Source: Chinchilla lanigera
Lineage: Eukaryota; Chordata; Mammalia; Rodentia; Chinchillidae
DNA: 64,000 nt
Direction of reading: 5' to 3'
Assembly: GCF_000276665.1 (NCBI RefSeq)
Contig: NW_004955466.1
Coordinates: 10,075,214 to 10,139,213 of the forward strand
Both the position numbers and the translations under genes were made by a program. The stretch's first letter is position 1. Each line of letters begins with the position of its first letter. Shown piece by piece: positions 11,281 to 23,010 of the stretch. The notes beneath the pieces are model-generated. The model did no database searches and was not told the origin of the DNA. It saw nothing but the letters and a program-made list of their open reading frames with translations.

Positions 11281-14200
11281 CGTAGAGAAACCTGGGAGGC
11301 AGTGCTCTTGTCCTTGTCCCCCGATGTGGCTTCCCTCGGCATCGTTATCAGGCAGTAAGGCACCTGGCTCCCTGCTTGTCCCCTGCAGCCCAGCCACCTC
11401 AGCCTGGTGCATAGCAGGTGTCCTGGAACTGCTCTGGCCTCTAACTTCTCTCCTGTCCAGACTCACAAAGGCTGCTGACAACAGCTGCCGAAAGAGGTGT
11501 GTCTGCCTTGCAGAAAATTTGTCTTTACTGAGAAACTGCAGACAGGATGCTGTGGAAGGAACCAGAAAGGAGTTTCTAATGCTCCTGGAGTCCAGTCACT
11601 TTGAGGAGCCAGAGTCTGGGGCAGGAGCCCCCGTCTGTACAGAAGAACACACTGACACATGGTCTCGGTGCCAGGGACCTATAAAGTTGATGTGAAGTCA
11701 TTCCTGTCAAGTGCGTAGCCCAGAGCCAGGAGTCAGAGGGTTATAAATGGCAGAAGACAGCGGTAGGGACGACTCCAATCACAGCAGCAACCTCTGCTTA
11801 CTGAACCACATGAGAGTCCAAGGAAAATACGAAGAAGAAGCTAAAATGCTGCTCTTAGTCACGTCAGTGACTATGCCTCAGACAGCTTTGAGGCATAAGT
11901 TCTTCTAGCTCCCCCTGGGCATCTCTGTATTTGTACAATACACAAAGTGTACATTAAAAGCGTATCTTGTGTATTGTTAAATATCTGAAGACATTGCTTT
12001 ATTTGAAATACATCAAATACTTTAGATACATTTATGAGCAATATGGTAGAAATTTAGCATATTATACTACAGATGATATAAACAGAATCAGAAATAAGTA
12101 TGTTCAGCCTGGTTTGAGCAGCAGGACACCTCCAGGAGGCTCCGTGTTCCTCCCTGACTCCCTAGCTTCATTGGCCTGGGATCCTCCATGGACCGCTGTC
12201 CCCTTCCATCTGGAGATCGCTGTCCCTGCTCATGCAGACCAGCCCAGGTCCCACCGTTCTAACAGGCATGAGTGGGACCAGCATCTGCCCAGCTCGAGGC
12301 CTCTGCCAAGCTCTCAGTTGCTTTCTGTGGCCAACAAGGGGGATTCTCTACTCAAGCTGTGACTATATTCATTCACAACCCTCCTTCCCACCAATCAGAA
12401 GACGACGTGTGGCTATCTCTCTTGGTGGCCACACATTAAGCCTCATCTCACAATGAGCACTAGGTCTGGAGCTCTCCCGAGCATTTGAAAGTGACATTGC
12501 TATTTCCTGCAAGCAAAGACTCCTGAATCTTTTCCAGCCAAAGGTAAAAATCTCCATGCCAACCATCAGCAAGTTTCAGTCCACTTACGAAACTGGCCAG
12601 AGATGCCCAGCCCTCTGTACAGGTTTTGTTAATGAGCTTGGCAGAGGGAGTTGAATTCCTAGGCTAAGCATGAGAACAAAAGGGACCTGTTTTCCTAATG
12701 AATTGCTGAGAATTATGCAAAATGTGACTTTCAAAGCCTCTAGCCAGTGAGCTCAATTCTCTGAGCCCTACATTAGATAAAGGGCTTTTATGAATGCACA
12801 GAGGGAGGCCCTCTGAGGATTTATGTGGGTGAGGAGAGAATGTCTGTCCAGTGCCTCCACCTCCTCCTGGGGGCTGGGCACAAGGCAGAGGCCTGGGGAC
12901 CTTGCATACCAATGCCAAGGCAAGACCCCCTGTGACATGGACTCTCAGCTCTTGGGCAGATGTGAAGGACTTGAGGGTGATTCCGTAGAAAGGAAGGCCC
13001 CTGCAACACGAATAGAACCCTACTCACAAACAGAGCTCTAAGGATGAGTGACTGGTCAAGAAGGCACCAGACTGTGTTGATAGAATGTCAGTGTTCTTTA
13101 ACCAAGCCTTCCCTAAGCATAAGGGCATCCATGGGCATGTGAAATTACACATCATATTGACTCCCTCCTCCCCCACCTGAATGTCCTCTGGTACAAGGGA
13201 CATGAGTTCTGTTTCTACCCCTCAAGGGACCTTGACTTCTTTGACTTTGATTACCCATCAGGCTCCCTGCCTGCCTGGGGCCGGGCACACCCCAGCCTGA
13301 CAGCATCTCCTGCCCGCTGTCTGCTCCAGCTATGTGTGGCCTTGGCCTGCCAGCTCAGAGCTCTGGACTGGCTCCCACTAAGCACGTGGACCTGAGGACA
13401 ACCTGGATGTGACATTGTCAGCCTCATGATGGCCAAGATAGTCTGGTGACACCTACTTTGTCTGATTCCCAAAACATTCCAAAAACTATTTAGGCAATCT
13501 CATGTGACCAGTGGCCCCATAATCCATAAAGATTTCCCACATAACCTAAATTTTTACATATTTTTGAGAGAAAAAAAGCAAGTAAGGGTCAAGAAGCTTC
13601 TCTCATACTAGAACCAGAAAAATACAATGGGCAAGAGTGTCCTGTAAAATTGTACCAAAGAACCCCAGTATAAAAACTAAACAAGAACAAAATTTCCTTC
13701 TTAGTCCCTGGAGATGTCCCTGTTCTGGGTGTGAAAAATCTTAAAAACCCACGTGACTTCCTGAGAGCTGGGTTAGTAGACTGACACTGAGGAGATTTTC
13801 CTGGACCCTAGATGTATAACTCAGAGGAGGTTGGCCCCTTGGCGAAAACCCTGTAGCAAGCTGATTACATTTGACTGCCCAACAGCCCAGTCAGCTTCTT
13901 CTGCTCTGTGGCTACATTTATCACTGCTAGGCTTGTATGGGGCCATTTGGACATATGAGTGTGTGCTTGCCTCATCTCTCCTTTCATTAGTGCATCTGGG
14001 CTGAGAACAGTAACCATCACTCTAGTAGGTGCCTCAACAAACAGAATCAGTGCGAGTTTAGGAACTAGCTGGTGACTGCCTCACATTCCCGGTTTTCTAA
14101 ACTTGGTCCCAAGCTTCTCAGTCACTGTGATCCAAGTGAGCCCTGTCTGACTGGTGCTGTACCTGCTGTTGGAATCTAGGATCTTCTGGAATCTGTCCAT

Positions 14201-15349
14201 CCCAGATCACAGTCCAGTCTTCATGATTTGTACAATAATTGCCGCTGCCACTTGATTTGTACCCACAGAGCCCTGTGGATGTGATGTTTTTATTTAATGC
14301 AAACCATTTCTCTGAGGTCTAGAGAGGTCCCCTAGCTGTCTGTGGGCAGTGTCCATTCTTGAGGGATGAAATCTGATCCCTCTGTAACCCTCTCAGCCAC
14401 TGCAAAGTGGAGCCCGGTCATGCTCCGGACTCCAGCACAGCCCCCTTTTGACTTTCATGCTGTCTGCTGCCTTATGCCACTTACCACACCAGGACACTTG
14501 GCCAGTAATGATATTTGGGCAAGGGTGCAAGTCGGCACTGGAAAACTGGCCAGCAGATAACCGGCCAGCAGTCCTTCTGGGCCTACCTTTGGTCTTACCA
14601 TGGCCTGAATTCCTCTTTCTGCCAGCCCACCCCCAAGATCCTGCACAAATTACAGTGGAAGTTTTTGAGACATGAAAATGCATGTGGTCAAATTCTATCA
14701 TCTTTTCCCAAAGAAGTCGGCAGTGCTCTTCCTTCCTTATATAGAAGGTACTCAGGATTGTGATCTGTCAAAGCACTCCTAAATCAAAGTCATTTCACTT
14801 TTTGTCATTATTCCCGGAAACTTTTAAGCCCAACCATTCCATCTGCTTAACGCAAAGAATATAAAGCCCTCGATTTCTACATAGCCTTCATCTTCCCAAT
14901 CATGTACCTCCAGGTTGAAAAACCAAAAGAGGCTTAGAAGAGAAGCCAGAAGAATGAGAATCTGTCTAAATAACAAGCACTAGCTGTTCTACAAGTTAAT
15001 TAGCTGTCAAACATAATTAGTTGTAAAGTATAATAGATAAAAGAATATGACCTGGAAGGCATCCAAAATAATTCAGGAATTGTCCTTATTTTTGAAGTTC
15101 TTACACGGTCTGTAGTAGATGCCTGTTGTCTTGCTTACATGTCCTGGCGACAAACTTCTGTTTTTATTCACACTCTGCTAATTAAGATACCAGGCTAGAA
15201 GGGTGGGAGGTGGATAGGGCTCCCTCACTGGAATTCTCCATTCACCCAGCCACATGACTTGTTCAAGAATAAGCATGTGACTTAAACTAGACCAACCCGA
15301 TGCAGCAAACTTCAGGGTAGTAAAGGTAACATTAAAGACAATGGGAACT
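11281..15349. other. About 4 kb of unique sequence, no gene supported
   Basis: I see no confident repeat and no confident exon. Open frames at 11324-11695 (plus) and 11967-12362 (plus) have no recognisable domains or splice framework. The 14820-15170 part is AT-rich with homeodomain-like cores and is listed separately as a possible conserved element. Confidence 0.45.
14985..15060. promoter_or_regulatory. Possible conserved non-coding element
   Basis: A cluster of TAATTAG/ATAATTAG-type homeodomain cores occurs at 14997-15023 ('gttaattagctgtc', 'cataattagttg') in sequence free of known repeats. This is compatible with an enhancer, but AT-rich sequence can produce such cores by chance. Cross-species alignment would decide. 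Confidence 0.25.
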
Positions 15350-15527
15350 GGGCCTCCCAGGGCATAATCCCAGCCGACTGGGAAGCTGAGGCAAGAGGAG
15401 CACCAAGTCAAAGCCCAGCCTGGGAAACTTAGCAACACCTTCTCAAAATAGAAGCTATAAAAGAGGCTGAAGATTTAACTCAGTGTAAAGGCTCTGGGTT
15501 CAGTGTCCACTATTACAGAAAGAAAAA
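15350..15527 (+). mobile_element. B1-dID composite SINE
   Basis: A degraded B1 monomer comes first ('ccgactgggaagctgaggc' at 15373-15391, then 'aagcccagcctgg' near 15410). It is followed directly by an ID-like unit ('gaggctgaagatttaactcag' at 15462-15482) with a tRNA-like 3' part. This order is that of the dimeric B1-dID SINE. The A-rich tail has expanded into the microsatellite that follows. Confidence 0.75.
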
Positions 15528-15571
15528 TGGAAGAAGAAAGAAAGAAGAAAGAAGAAAGAAGAAAGAAGAAA

Positions 15572-15608
<37 letters not shown>

Positions 15609-15745
15609 AAAGAAGGAAGGAAGAAAGAAAGAAAAGAAGGAAGGAAGAAGAGAGGAAGAAGAGGAAGAGGAAGGAGAAGAGGAAGAAGGGGAAGAAGAAC
15701 AAGGAAGGAAAGAAGGAATGGAGGGAGGGACAAAGGGAGGAAAAG
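15528..15745 (+). repeat. Purine microsatellite (GAAA/GAAGAA)n
   Basis: Nearly pure purine tract of about 215 bp built from AAAG, AAG and GGAA units; it grows out of the tail of the preceding B1-dID. All open frames here (both strands, Lys/Glu/Arg- or Ser/Phe/Leu-rich) are artefacts of the repeat. Confidence 0.95.
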
Positions 15746-16571
15746 AAAAGAGACATGGGGACTTTAGTTTTCCTGGAAGCATTTTGTCCAAGATACACAG
15801 CAATCCAGCCACCATGAAAGAAGGAAAATCTTAGGATGCAGCAGAACAGATTTCAGGGACACTTTTGGCCTGGTTGTGCCTGAAGCTCTGTGTCCCCCAG
15901 GGACTCCAGTTCATGAACAAATAAATTACACTCTTACTAAATTAGCTTAGGTTAAATGTCTCATTTTAAGTCAGGACATTCTTGATATCTATCTAGCTTA
16001 TCTTCAGTATGAGAATGGTTTAGCCAGGGACACAGTAAAATTCTAGAGAAGCCAAAGGAGGGTGTTAACATCCCTGATAGACAGAAAGAATTCTCTTGTG
16101 AGTCGCTCAAAGGCAGGAGCACAGTTATCAACAGGGGTTGGCTTTTAAAGGTCTGTCTTCTCTAAAAGGAAGTGTGACATTTGAAAATAAACAACTTCTT
16201 TTACTGTAGCGGTCCAGATAGTTATGACACAAAAACCACAGTTTTCAAGCAGGCTGTCTAAAGTCACTGGAAATCACCACACAATCTAGCAAACATGAGA
16301 GAAACCCAACTGTTTTCCAAGCGTTTGGAGCTGAAGTGGAACGAATTAAATGACAAATCTCTCTGCCCTTCCACTTTGTCATGAAAATACTGAGTGCTGA
16401 GCCTTCTCATCAAGTGAAAGCATCATGATACATAATTTATTGTGAGTCTGGGATAATCTGTAGGCACTATCAACTGGCAGAAAAAGTAAAACAATGGTGG
16501 CTTGAACAGAACAAGACCTCACATCTCTCTGAAAGGAAAATGTGAAACCAGCCAGGCCAGAGCCATGTGAG

Positions 16572-16573
<2 letters not shown>
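15746..16573. other. Unique sequence, nothing recognised
   Basis: No repeat or exon was recognised. A GT-repeat begins at the right edge. Confidence 0.45.

Positions 16574-16608
<35 letters not shown>
16574..16608 (+). repeat. (GT)n microsatellite
   Basis: About 17 uninterrupted GT units; such tracts can adopt Z-DNA and are typically length-polymorphic. Confidence 0.95.
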
Positions 16609-18390
16609 GGTGATACTAAATCAGCAGAGACCCCTGTCCCTCCTAGCTCTCAACTCTGCCTGCCCTGGACTCTGAGTTGGCTTCCTGAACTCCCGCCATC
16701 ACATCCCTGTTTCAGACAGCTGGATGGGTATAGGGGCCAAGACACATCCCTCGCTTTTTGGAGACGTTCTGGCAGTCTCTGGAAGCTATGATCTAAACTT
16801 AGTTACACGGTCACCCTAACTACTTTATGGCTTGGTAAAAATAGTCTTTTCAATTGGGTGGCGGTGTGTGGCCAGCTGAAGATCAAGGAGCATATTACCA
16901 AGAAAAAGGGCAAAATGTATGTTTGGCCACAAACAGCAGTCATGTTTTCAGCAAGGGTACACAACAGGGTGGGGACAGTTCATAAATCTGAACCTTTCAA
17001 GGCTGCAAGATACCACTGCTTCCTAAGCTGGATGTATCTAAGAGGAAGCTACTGAATGTCCATGATGGTGGATGCTTAGGTTCTTGTTTCTCTGAAAAAC
17101 ATTGTGTTCCCACGTTTTGTGCTTTAGCTTTCATCAAAATCAAATGCACACACTAGACATTTCTATTATCTCCGCTTTTTATTCATTGTATTAGCTGGAT
17201 AGTCATATGTTTGTTAATAATAGCTACAAGTCAAGATTCTTAACAATAAAAATAAAATGTGAATATGAAGTTTTCTCTCTACTGTGTACATTTTCAAGTT
17301 CACCCCTCTCTGAAAATGAAAACAAAACCATCATAGGTCTTAGACTCAATAAATAAAATTTCACTTGGTTTAAACATTTGGATGATAGTAGAAGGAGGAA
17401 TAATTTTATTTGGAGGAAGTGGAATTAAATAAAGCTCCTTCTAAGCCATCCATCGTCTATGGGCCACTCTCTACTAAATCCCCACATCCGTGCTGCTGTC
17501 CCACATGGACAAGGCTCTTCAAGGGAGAGGACCTCCCACACACCGGCACTGTGTAGAGCTCCGAGTGTGTAGCTATGTGACCAGCTGACTGACAGCTAAG
17601 TGGGGTGGGAGGGGGTCCACCTGGGGAAATAAAGAGTATTGAAGAGTTTATAGAGACATCAAGATATGGCAATAAATTCATACATTGATGCACCCATGTG
17701 TAAAATATGCAGCAAAAACAGGCTCATCAACATGAGCCATATAAAATTACCAATATTTGAACACTTTGCCAAAAAAATGGTAATTTTATACAATTTAGTC
17801 TAATAATGAAAAGAGAGAGAAACAAAACATGACATATCTGGGACAAGAAATAAGACAAACAAAACTTGAGACTGGATTTGGAAGAGAATCACAAGGGATG
17901 ACAGAGATTGAAAACAGACAATTTCCGTGGACCTCTAAGGGCTCCTGGGTTCAGACAGCAGCATTTGCGAGCTCAGCTCTGGTGATGAGTGGGGACTCCG
18001 GGGTACTTAAGCTCACTGCTTGAACCAGAGAAGCTACCCTGAACCTAGAAGGAGTCTGAAGAAAAGTGTTTTAAATCATTGCCTGGGCAGTTGTCCTTCT
18101 TAAGCTACATGCCCAAGAAAATACAAAGACCTGGACACAGCCTCTCAGCCGGCAGCAGAACTGAGCCCTGGACTGGCTCAGTGGATATGTGTATGGTCAG
18201 TGTCCCATCAGGACAGGAAACTGGACCACTGCCACATGGCCTGATCCCGGTGCCTGACAATGGCACCTGTCAAACCATTAACCCAAGTTTCAGAGGATAT
18301 ACATCAAACGTTTAATGTTCCTAAAGGCAGACAACTTTTGAATCCTTAACATGAATTTGTTCTAGAAGAGATTATCTTTTACTTTTGTTC
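16609..18390. other. Unique or unclassified sequence, no gene supported
   Basis: No confident repeat or exon was found. The 17,100-17,450 and 17,640-17,830 parts are AT-rich and may contain eroded LINE sequence, but no diagnostic block is visible. Confidence 0.4.
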
Positions 18391-18430
18391 CTTTCCTTTT
18401 CTTTTCTCGTCCTTCCTTCCTTCCTTTCTT
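18391..18430 (+). repeat. (TTCC)n pyrimidine tract
   Basis: Short TTCC/TTTCC run lying at the tail side of the adjacent minus-strand B1; probably an expanded SINE tail. Confidence 0.75.
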
Positions 18431-18442
18431 TATTCCTTCTTT

Positions 18443-18515
18443 TTTTGAGACAAGGTTTCACTGTGTAATTCAAGCTGGCCTCAGACTCACTATGTAGCCT
18501 ACTACCATGTTAGGC
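18443..18515 (-). mobile_element. B1-type SINE fragment
   Basis: 'tttttgagacaaggtttcac' at 18443-18462 followed by 'caagctggcctcagactcac' is the reversed 3' half of a B1. The rest of the element is missing or eroded. Confidence 0.75.
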
Positions 18516-19499
18516 AGGAAATAAATTTTCAAACAGGAATTTGACAAAAAGGTTAAACTTGAAAATATTACAAAGGATAGGTGAAATATGAATGGGAAAA
18601 GAAATAATTAGAAATTTTCAAAATCAAAAATAGTTATTGAAATAAAAACAGAAGCAATACAGTATAACCAAGACTGGAATACATTCAGACACAACAAGCA
18701 AATCGGTAATTCATCCAGAATACACCACACATGAAGTGTTTAAAATGATGAACACTTAAAAGCTCTGAGATCAACTAAAAGTCTCCAACATATACCTGAC
18801 AGGAACTATAGAAAAGAAGTGGGAAAGAATGCTAAGTTGTAATTATTTGAAGAGATAATAACTTTTATTCTCTGATTAAAAATGAATTTATTGCTACCTC
18901 TTGCCAAGGCTTTACTAACATGACAGCAAAAAAGTCAAAAGGATATAAATCTATAAAGTTACATATAGATAAAACACAAGAAAATAGCTACAAAACTTCA
19001 GAAGATAGAAAATAAATGAATAAATTATATCAGGTTTGGCAAATGGGAATTTAATCTAATGCAAAAAGACAGAATTCAAGAATAACCAACCTAGTCTATA
19101 CCTTAGGATGTAAGAATGGTTCAGAAATTGGAGGGTTGGTTGCCTCTAGCCAGGGAAAGGGTTAAAAGTCGTTACAAGAAGCAGTAATATATCTAAGACC
19201 CCGTCTTTCACCAAGTATATGCAGGTGGCCATCTCTTCTCATCCTTTGGGAACACACTTCAAAAAGTTTTGCTTTTTGAAGAAGACTGAGGGACTCTGGA
19301 ATTGGGAAAAATAGACAAAGATGAACTAATTCAAGCACAGTTTAAAGCACAGTACTAAAGAAAATACATTTCTAGATCGAAAAGGCCCACCAAAGTCACC
19401 CCAAAAGGAAAAGACCTGTACCAAGTTATGTCACTTAGAAATTTACAGGCTCTGGAGATTAAGGAGAGAACCTACTACATATTTCAAATACAATTTCTA
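18516..19499. other. AT-rich sequence, possibly old LINE
   Basis: A-rich plus-strand sequence with stretches reminiscent of decayed L1/HAL1 (for example around 18,940-19,060). I cannot place a diagnostic block, so no family is assigned. No exon was seen. Confidence 0.3.
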
Positions 19500-19672
19500 A
19501 AAATTCGTGAGGAGATCTTTTGAAAAGGGAAGGGGGCTAAAAGGTGGGGAAGAGGATGAAAAAAGGAATTAAGATGTGATATGAATGTTTGCCAACTCCC
19601 CACAAGGAATGTAACCATAATGTACTGCAAATGTGGACTAATAACACTAAAAATTGAAAAAAATTAAAATCC
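19500..19672 (+). repeat. Unclassified repeat, copy 1 (matches 36,890-37,030)
   Basis: 'gccaactccccacaaggaatgt' region at 19590-19612, then 'cataatgtactgcaaatgt' near 19616, and an A-rich end ('aaaaattaaaat') match the order of a second copy at about 36,959-37,025. Length and A-rich end suggest the 3' end of a LINE, probably a rodent L1 3' UTR, but the family is not identified. Confidence 0.55.
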
Positions 19673-19696
19673 TCCCCCCTCAAAGAGTAAGTTTAG

Positions 19697-19790
19697 GGGG
19701 ACTGGGGATGAAACTCAGTTGTAGAGTTCTTGCCTGGTATGTTTGAGGCCCTAGGTTCAATCCACAGTACCATGAAGGAAACAAAACAAT
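19697..19790 (+). mobile_element. ID-type SINE, older copy
   Basis: It keeps the order of an ID element: 'gggggactggggatgaaactcag' head at 19696-19718, 'gttcttgcctgg' middle, and 'aggttcaatccacagtacc' B-box region near 19752, then an A-rich tail. It is clearly more diverged than the copies at 8969 and 20848. Confidence 0.8.
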
Positions 19791-19881
19791 TACAACAACA
19801 GCCACCAAAACAAATTTACACTGCTCAGTGGCAAATTTTGAGGAAATGACTGTAGTCTAACAAGCCACCAACTTGCTGTAA

Positions 19882-20215
19882 TCTGGACCTTGAATGTCTC
19901 CCAAGGGTGCAACAGTGCTGTTGGGAGGTGGATAGCCTAGGAGACAGGCCCCATGGGAGGTACTTCCTGTCCTGGGATGGTGGGGCCCGCCCCTTCCTCT
20001 TCCCTTTCCCCTTCTTGGTGGGAGGGGAGCCCTTTGCTCCACCGGTGCCTGCACTCCATGCCATTGCTGTCTGTGCACACCGCAGGCCTGAGACTAGCGT
20101 GTCCCACTGTCATTGTGTGAACCTCTAAACTCTGAGCCACAGCCATGCTTTCCTCTTTGTAAATTAGTTATCTCTAGTGTTTTGTTAGAGTGACAGAAAG
20201 CCAGCTAACAGACTA
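19882..20215 (+). mobile_element. MaLR-type solo LTR
   Basis: It begins with a 'tggaccttgaatgtctccc' block near 19884, typical of the 5' end of MST/MLT-like LTRs. The body is GC-rich with a 'gggcccgccccttcc' block near 19983. It ends with 'gagtgacagaaagccagctaaca' near 20188, the usual MaLR end. No internal part is attached. Open frames within it are not genes. Confidence 0.65.
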
Positions 20216-20832
20216 TCCAAACTAGTAGTCAAGTATTAACTCCAGGCTAAGCATGGCAGCTGTAAATCAACAAAGAAATTACATGGGGTGCATTCAGAGT
20301 GAGGGAACTAAAGCACACAGGAGCAGGAAGAAAAGTCTCATGGGCCCGGGAAGTTGTCTTTAAGGGAGTTTTGTTGTTGCTGTTGTTGTTGTCATTGATA
20401 TAACACTTATAACAGGTAATGGAAAAATACAGTGAATGTTTAAACTTTTAAAAATGTATTACAGTAAAAGACATATTGCCATTAATCCTCTCATAATACT
20501 TCCCCTCTTTTTGAACACACTTGTCCCATCATTCTGGCCACTTTCTGAAGCCATTCTGGAAGTACTCTTTCATATCTTTATGTGGTGTGATAAAAATGCA
20601 GTGAGTGCTGCTGCTGAGCACCATTCAATGGAAAGCCAGGCTCAAAAAATCATCATAGTGTGTTTCATTCGCTGTGTTCTCACCATCTGGCACTATGGGA
20701 CTTCTGGCTCTTCCTCAAACTCAGATGACCATGACAGGTAAAAGTTTTCCAACAATTCAGGATATCAAGGCAGCCACAACAATGCAAGTAAAGACACAAA
20801 AGAGTACTTCCAGAACTGCTTCAGAAAGTGGC
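20216..20832. other. Unique or unclassified sequence
   Basis: Contains a short TTG run at 20371-20392. 20410-20640 resembles decayed LINE sequence ('atataacacttataacagg', 'taaaagacatattgcc') without a firm assignment. No exon was seen. Confidence 0.35.
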
Positions 20833-20847
20833 AAGAATGACAGGGAA

Positions 20848-20942
20848 GGGGCTGGGGATTTAGCTCAGTGGCAAAAGCGCCTGCCTGGCAAGCGCAAGGT
20901 CGTGAGTTCGGTTCCCGGTACCAGAGAAAAACCAAAAAAAAA
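20848..20942 (+). mobile_element. ID-type SINE, young, perfect target duplication
   Basis: The body is identical to the copy at 8969 except for one base near the end. Intact A-box (GATTTAGCTCAGTGG) and B-box region (GTTCGGTTCCC) are present. The flanking 15-bp duplication AAGAATGACAGGGAA is perfect at 20833-20847 and 20943-20957. This marks a recent L1-mediated insertion. The frame 20674-21006 that runs through it is not a gene. Confidence 0.94.
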
Positions 20943-21014
20943 AAGAATGACAGGGAAAAAGTGTGTTGGATGTGAGGGTGCACAGCAATATTTTGAGAAG
21001 GATTAATAGCAAAA

Positions 21015-21038
21015 TTTTTTTTTTTTTTTTTTTTTTTT
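21015..21038 (+). repeat. Poly(T) tract
   Basis: 24 consecutive T bases. It may be the reversed A-tail of an eroded retroposon, but no body is recognisable to its right. Confidence 0.85.
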
Positions 21039-21369
21039 ACATTTAAACACACATTGTATTTTTCAATCCCTGTGTGAACAAGTCTTAAAGTGATAAAATT
21101 TCTTCTGGACTGATTATCACTATATATATTATTAGAAATGTTACTTTAACAAAAAATAAAGTTTGATAATCATTAAATATAACAGCAAATTTTTATTTAT
21201 TGGAAAGTTATCTCAATATGAGTAGAGCATTTAACTCTTTCACTGATTCATATATTAACAGATGGATGTATTTATTGCTAAAATAAGTTAGGGTTCAGCA
21301 GCAATTCGATTCCCAATCTTGTTTTTATCAGGGCAAACTGAGAAACTGCAGTCAGCCCAGCACGGGCAT
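21039..21369. other. AT-rich unique sequence
   Basis: No element or exon recognised. Several ATTA-type cores occur in AT-rich context. Confidence 0.4.
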
Positions 21370-21428
21370 TATCTGTAGACTCCATGGCCAGTCTGCTTGA
21401 ATTCAAATCCCAGCTCTGTCACTCCCTG
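21370..21428 (+). mobile_element. MIR SINE fragment
   Basis: 'tgaattcaaatcccagctctgtcactccct' region at 21398-21427 is the conserved MIR core-to-tail transition, preceded by 'gactccatggccagtctg'. Only about 60 bp are recognisable. MIRs are ancient mammalian SINEs. Confidence 0.65.
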
Positions 21429-22779
21429 TGTTAGTTTTCTGTTCCTATAATGGATTGTTTGTCAGAAGACAAGGTCAAGAGAAGGTCAGTTCCAAGGAAA
21501 GGTGCACCTAGAGGTCAAAGATTTTCCCACTGGCCCAGAGCACTTCCCTTGCCCTTAGCCAGTGCCTGAGCCCTGCACCCGCTGTCCCTGGGAGCCCACT
21601 GATAACATTTGGCCTCCCGTTCAGTCTACAGTACAGAAGTAGCTGGAATATCCAGTTTATCAGTGGCCTGAAAGTTTAGGTGCCAAGGATTTGGTACAAT
21701 TTGGTCTTCTGTTTGAAGCAGGAGACTCCAAGATGAGATGACCCTTTTTCCAGACCCAGGAGGATGAGTTCACAAAGGGATGCATAACCAAAGATTGCCA
21801 AACCTTAACTTCAAAACCAAGTACTGTTGTAGATTCTCACGCTGCCCGTTCGGGGATTATGCTTTCCCTTGTAAAAATCGGCTTGCATTTGTTAGTCCAA
21901 ATACTGAACGTCAGCTGCTGTTTGCTGTTTGCTGAATGGCCAAGTCCTTGGCTGACAGGACAGAGTGCACCTGGCATCAGCGGACACTGAAACAGCAGTC
22001 AGGAGGGCCTGATGTGGACCACGTCCTCCGGGACGCCACCCTGCACTTCCAGCGCCACTCTTAGCACTACACAAAGCTGGAGGCGAACTCCCTGCAAGGC
22101 AAAGGCTCACCAGCCCAATGAATGGTGGGTTTAAATGAGGACATATGCAGCTTCCCCTTCACCTGCTGATATCAACGTCTCACATGCCTGCATCTCCTCT
22201 TTACCGTGCTTGGAAATGGGATTTTTTAAAAGCCATATCCCCACACCCACTTTTTAAACTTACAAGTGAATTCAGTCAAATAGCCAGTTATTTTTTAAAG
22301 TACCAGGTATTTTAAAAATTCCATGTCACAGCTGGCTGGGAAGGGCTTCTTTGCTTTCAGGAGACTTGTGTGTGGGTGTGATGTTGCCAAGTGGTGCCCA
22401 GTAGGGCTGTTATTACCCCAAAATTCATCTAACCTCTTTCTGGCCTCACACACTAACACACAGTGTCAACTAAACTGCACCTGATCGGGGTTACTCACAT
22501 GCGATTTATTATATTTTGTTGCCCCTCGTTTCTTGGGAATATGCACAGAGAATTGAGAATATGTTGAAACTCTGTGTAGCTGTAAAAGATTTTGCTGTCC
22601 CCTAAATGCTTTATACAATTTGCTGAAGCATCCTGCAGTCAAAAGCTAGAATTTAGAGAAGCGATAGGACACTCCTGTATGCAGAAGAAAGAATGAGACA
22701 GGGTAAAAGAAAAGATGAAATAATGCAGCCCAAAAGGCTGTAGAGTATTTGTAGAAAGAACATCAGACAAGGAGAACTG
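21429..22779. other. Unique sequence, possible LTR trace
   Basis: 'gttagttttctgttcctataa' at 21431-21451 hints at the end of a minus-strand MaLR LTR, but the rest does not follow. Otherwise nothing was recognised and no exon is supported. Confidence 0.35.
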
Positions 22780-23010
22780 ACAAAACTATTTTGCAGCGTT
22801 AGACGAGCGGGTATCACCCAGGGAATTCTCCATCTGATTAAAAATAATTATTGCTGGCATTAAATCCAACCGGAGTCCCTCTGCACGATTTATCTTCTGT
22901 TTCGTGCTGCTGCCATATGCCTGACATTGTGGAGCAGGAGCTCTTTGATTCTGATAAATCATACTTTGTAAATATTTGGAGATGGGAGTTCTGGCTGGCT
23001 GAACAGGCCT
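22780..23010. promoter_or_regulatory. Candidate conserved non-coding element
   Basis: Repeat-free block with unusually information-rich sequence for this window: retained CpGs ('gcgttagacgagcgggt' 22796-22812), an AT-core cluster ('taaaaataattattgc' 22839-22854), a 'gctgctgccatatgcc' block near 22905, a 'tctgataaatca' block near 22949, and a forkhead-like 'gtaaatattt' at 22968-22977. No sustained conserved reading frame. A vertebrate enhancer is plausible but unproven. Confidence 0.35.

Noticed and set aside
15500..15817. Long Lys/Glu/Arg-rich and Ser/Phe/Leu-rich frames
   Set aside because: They are translations of the purine microsatellite on either strand.
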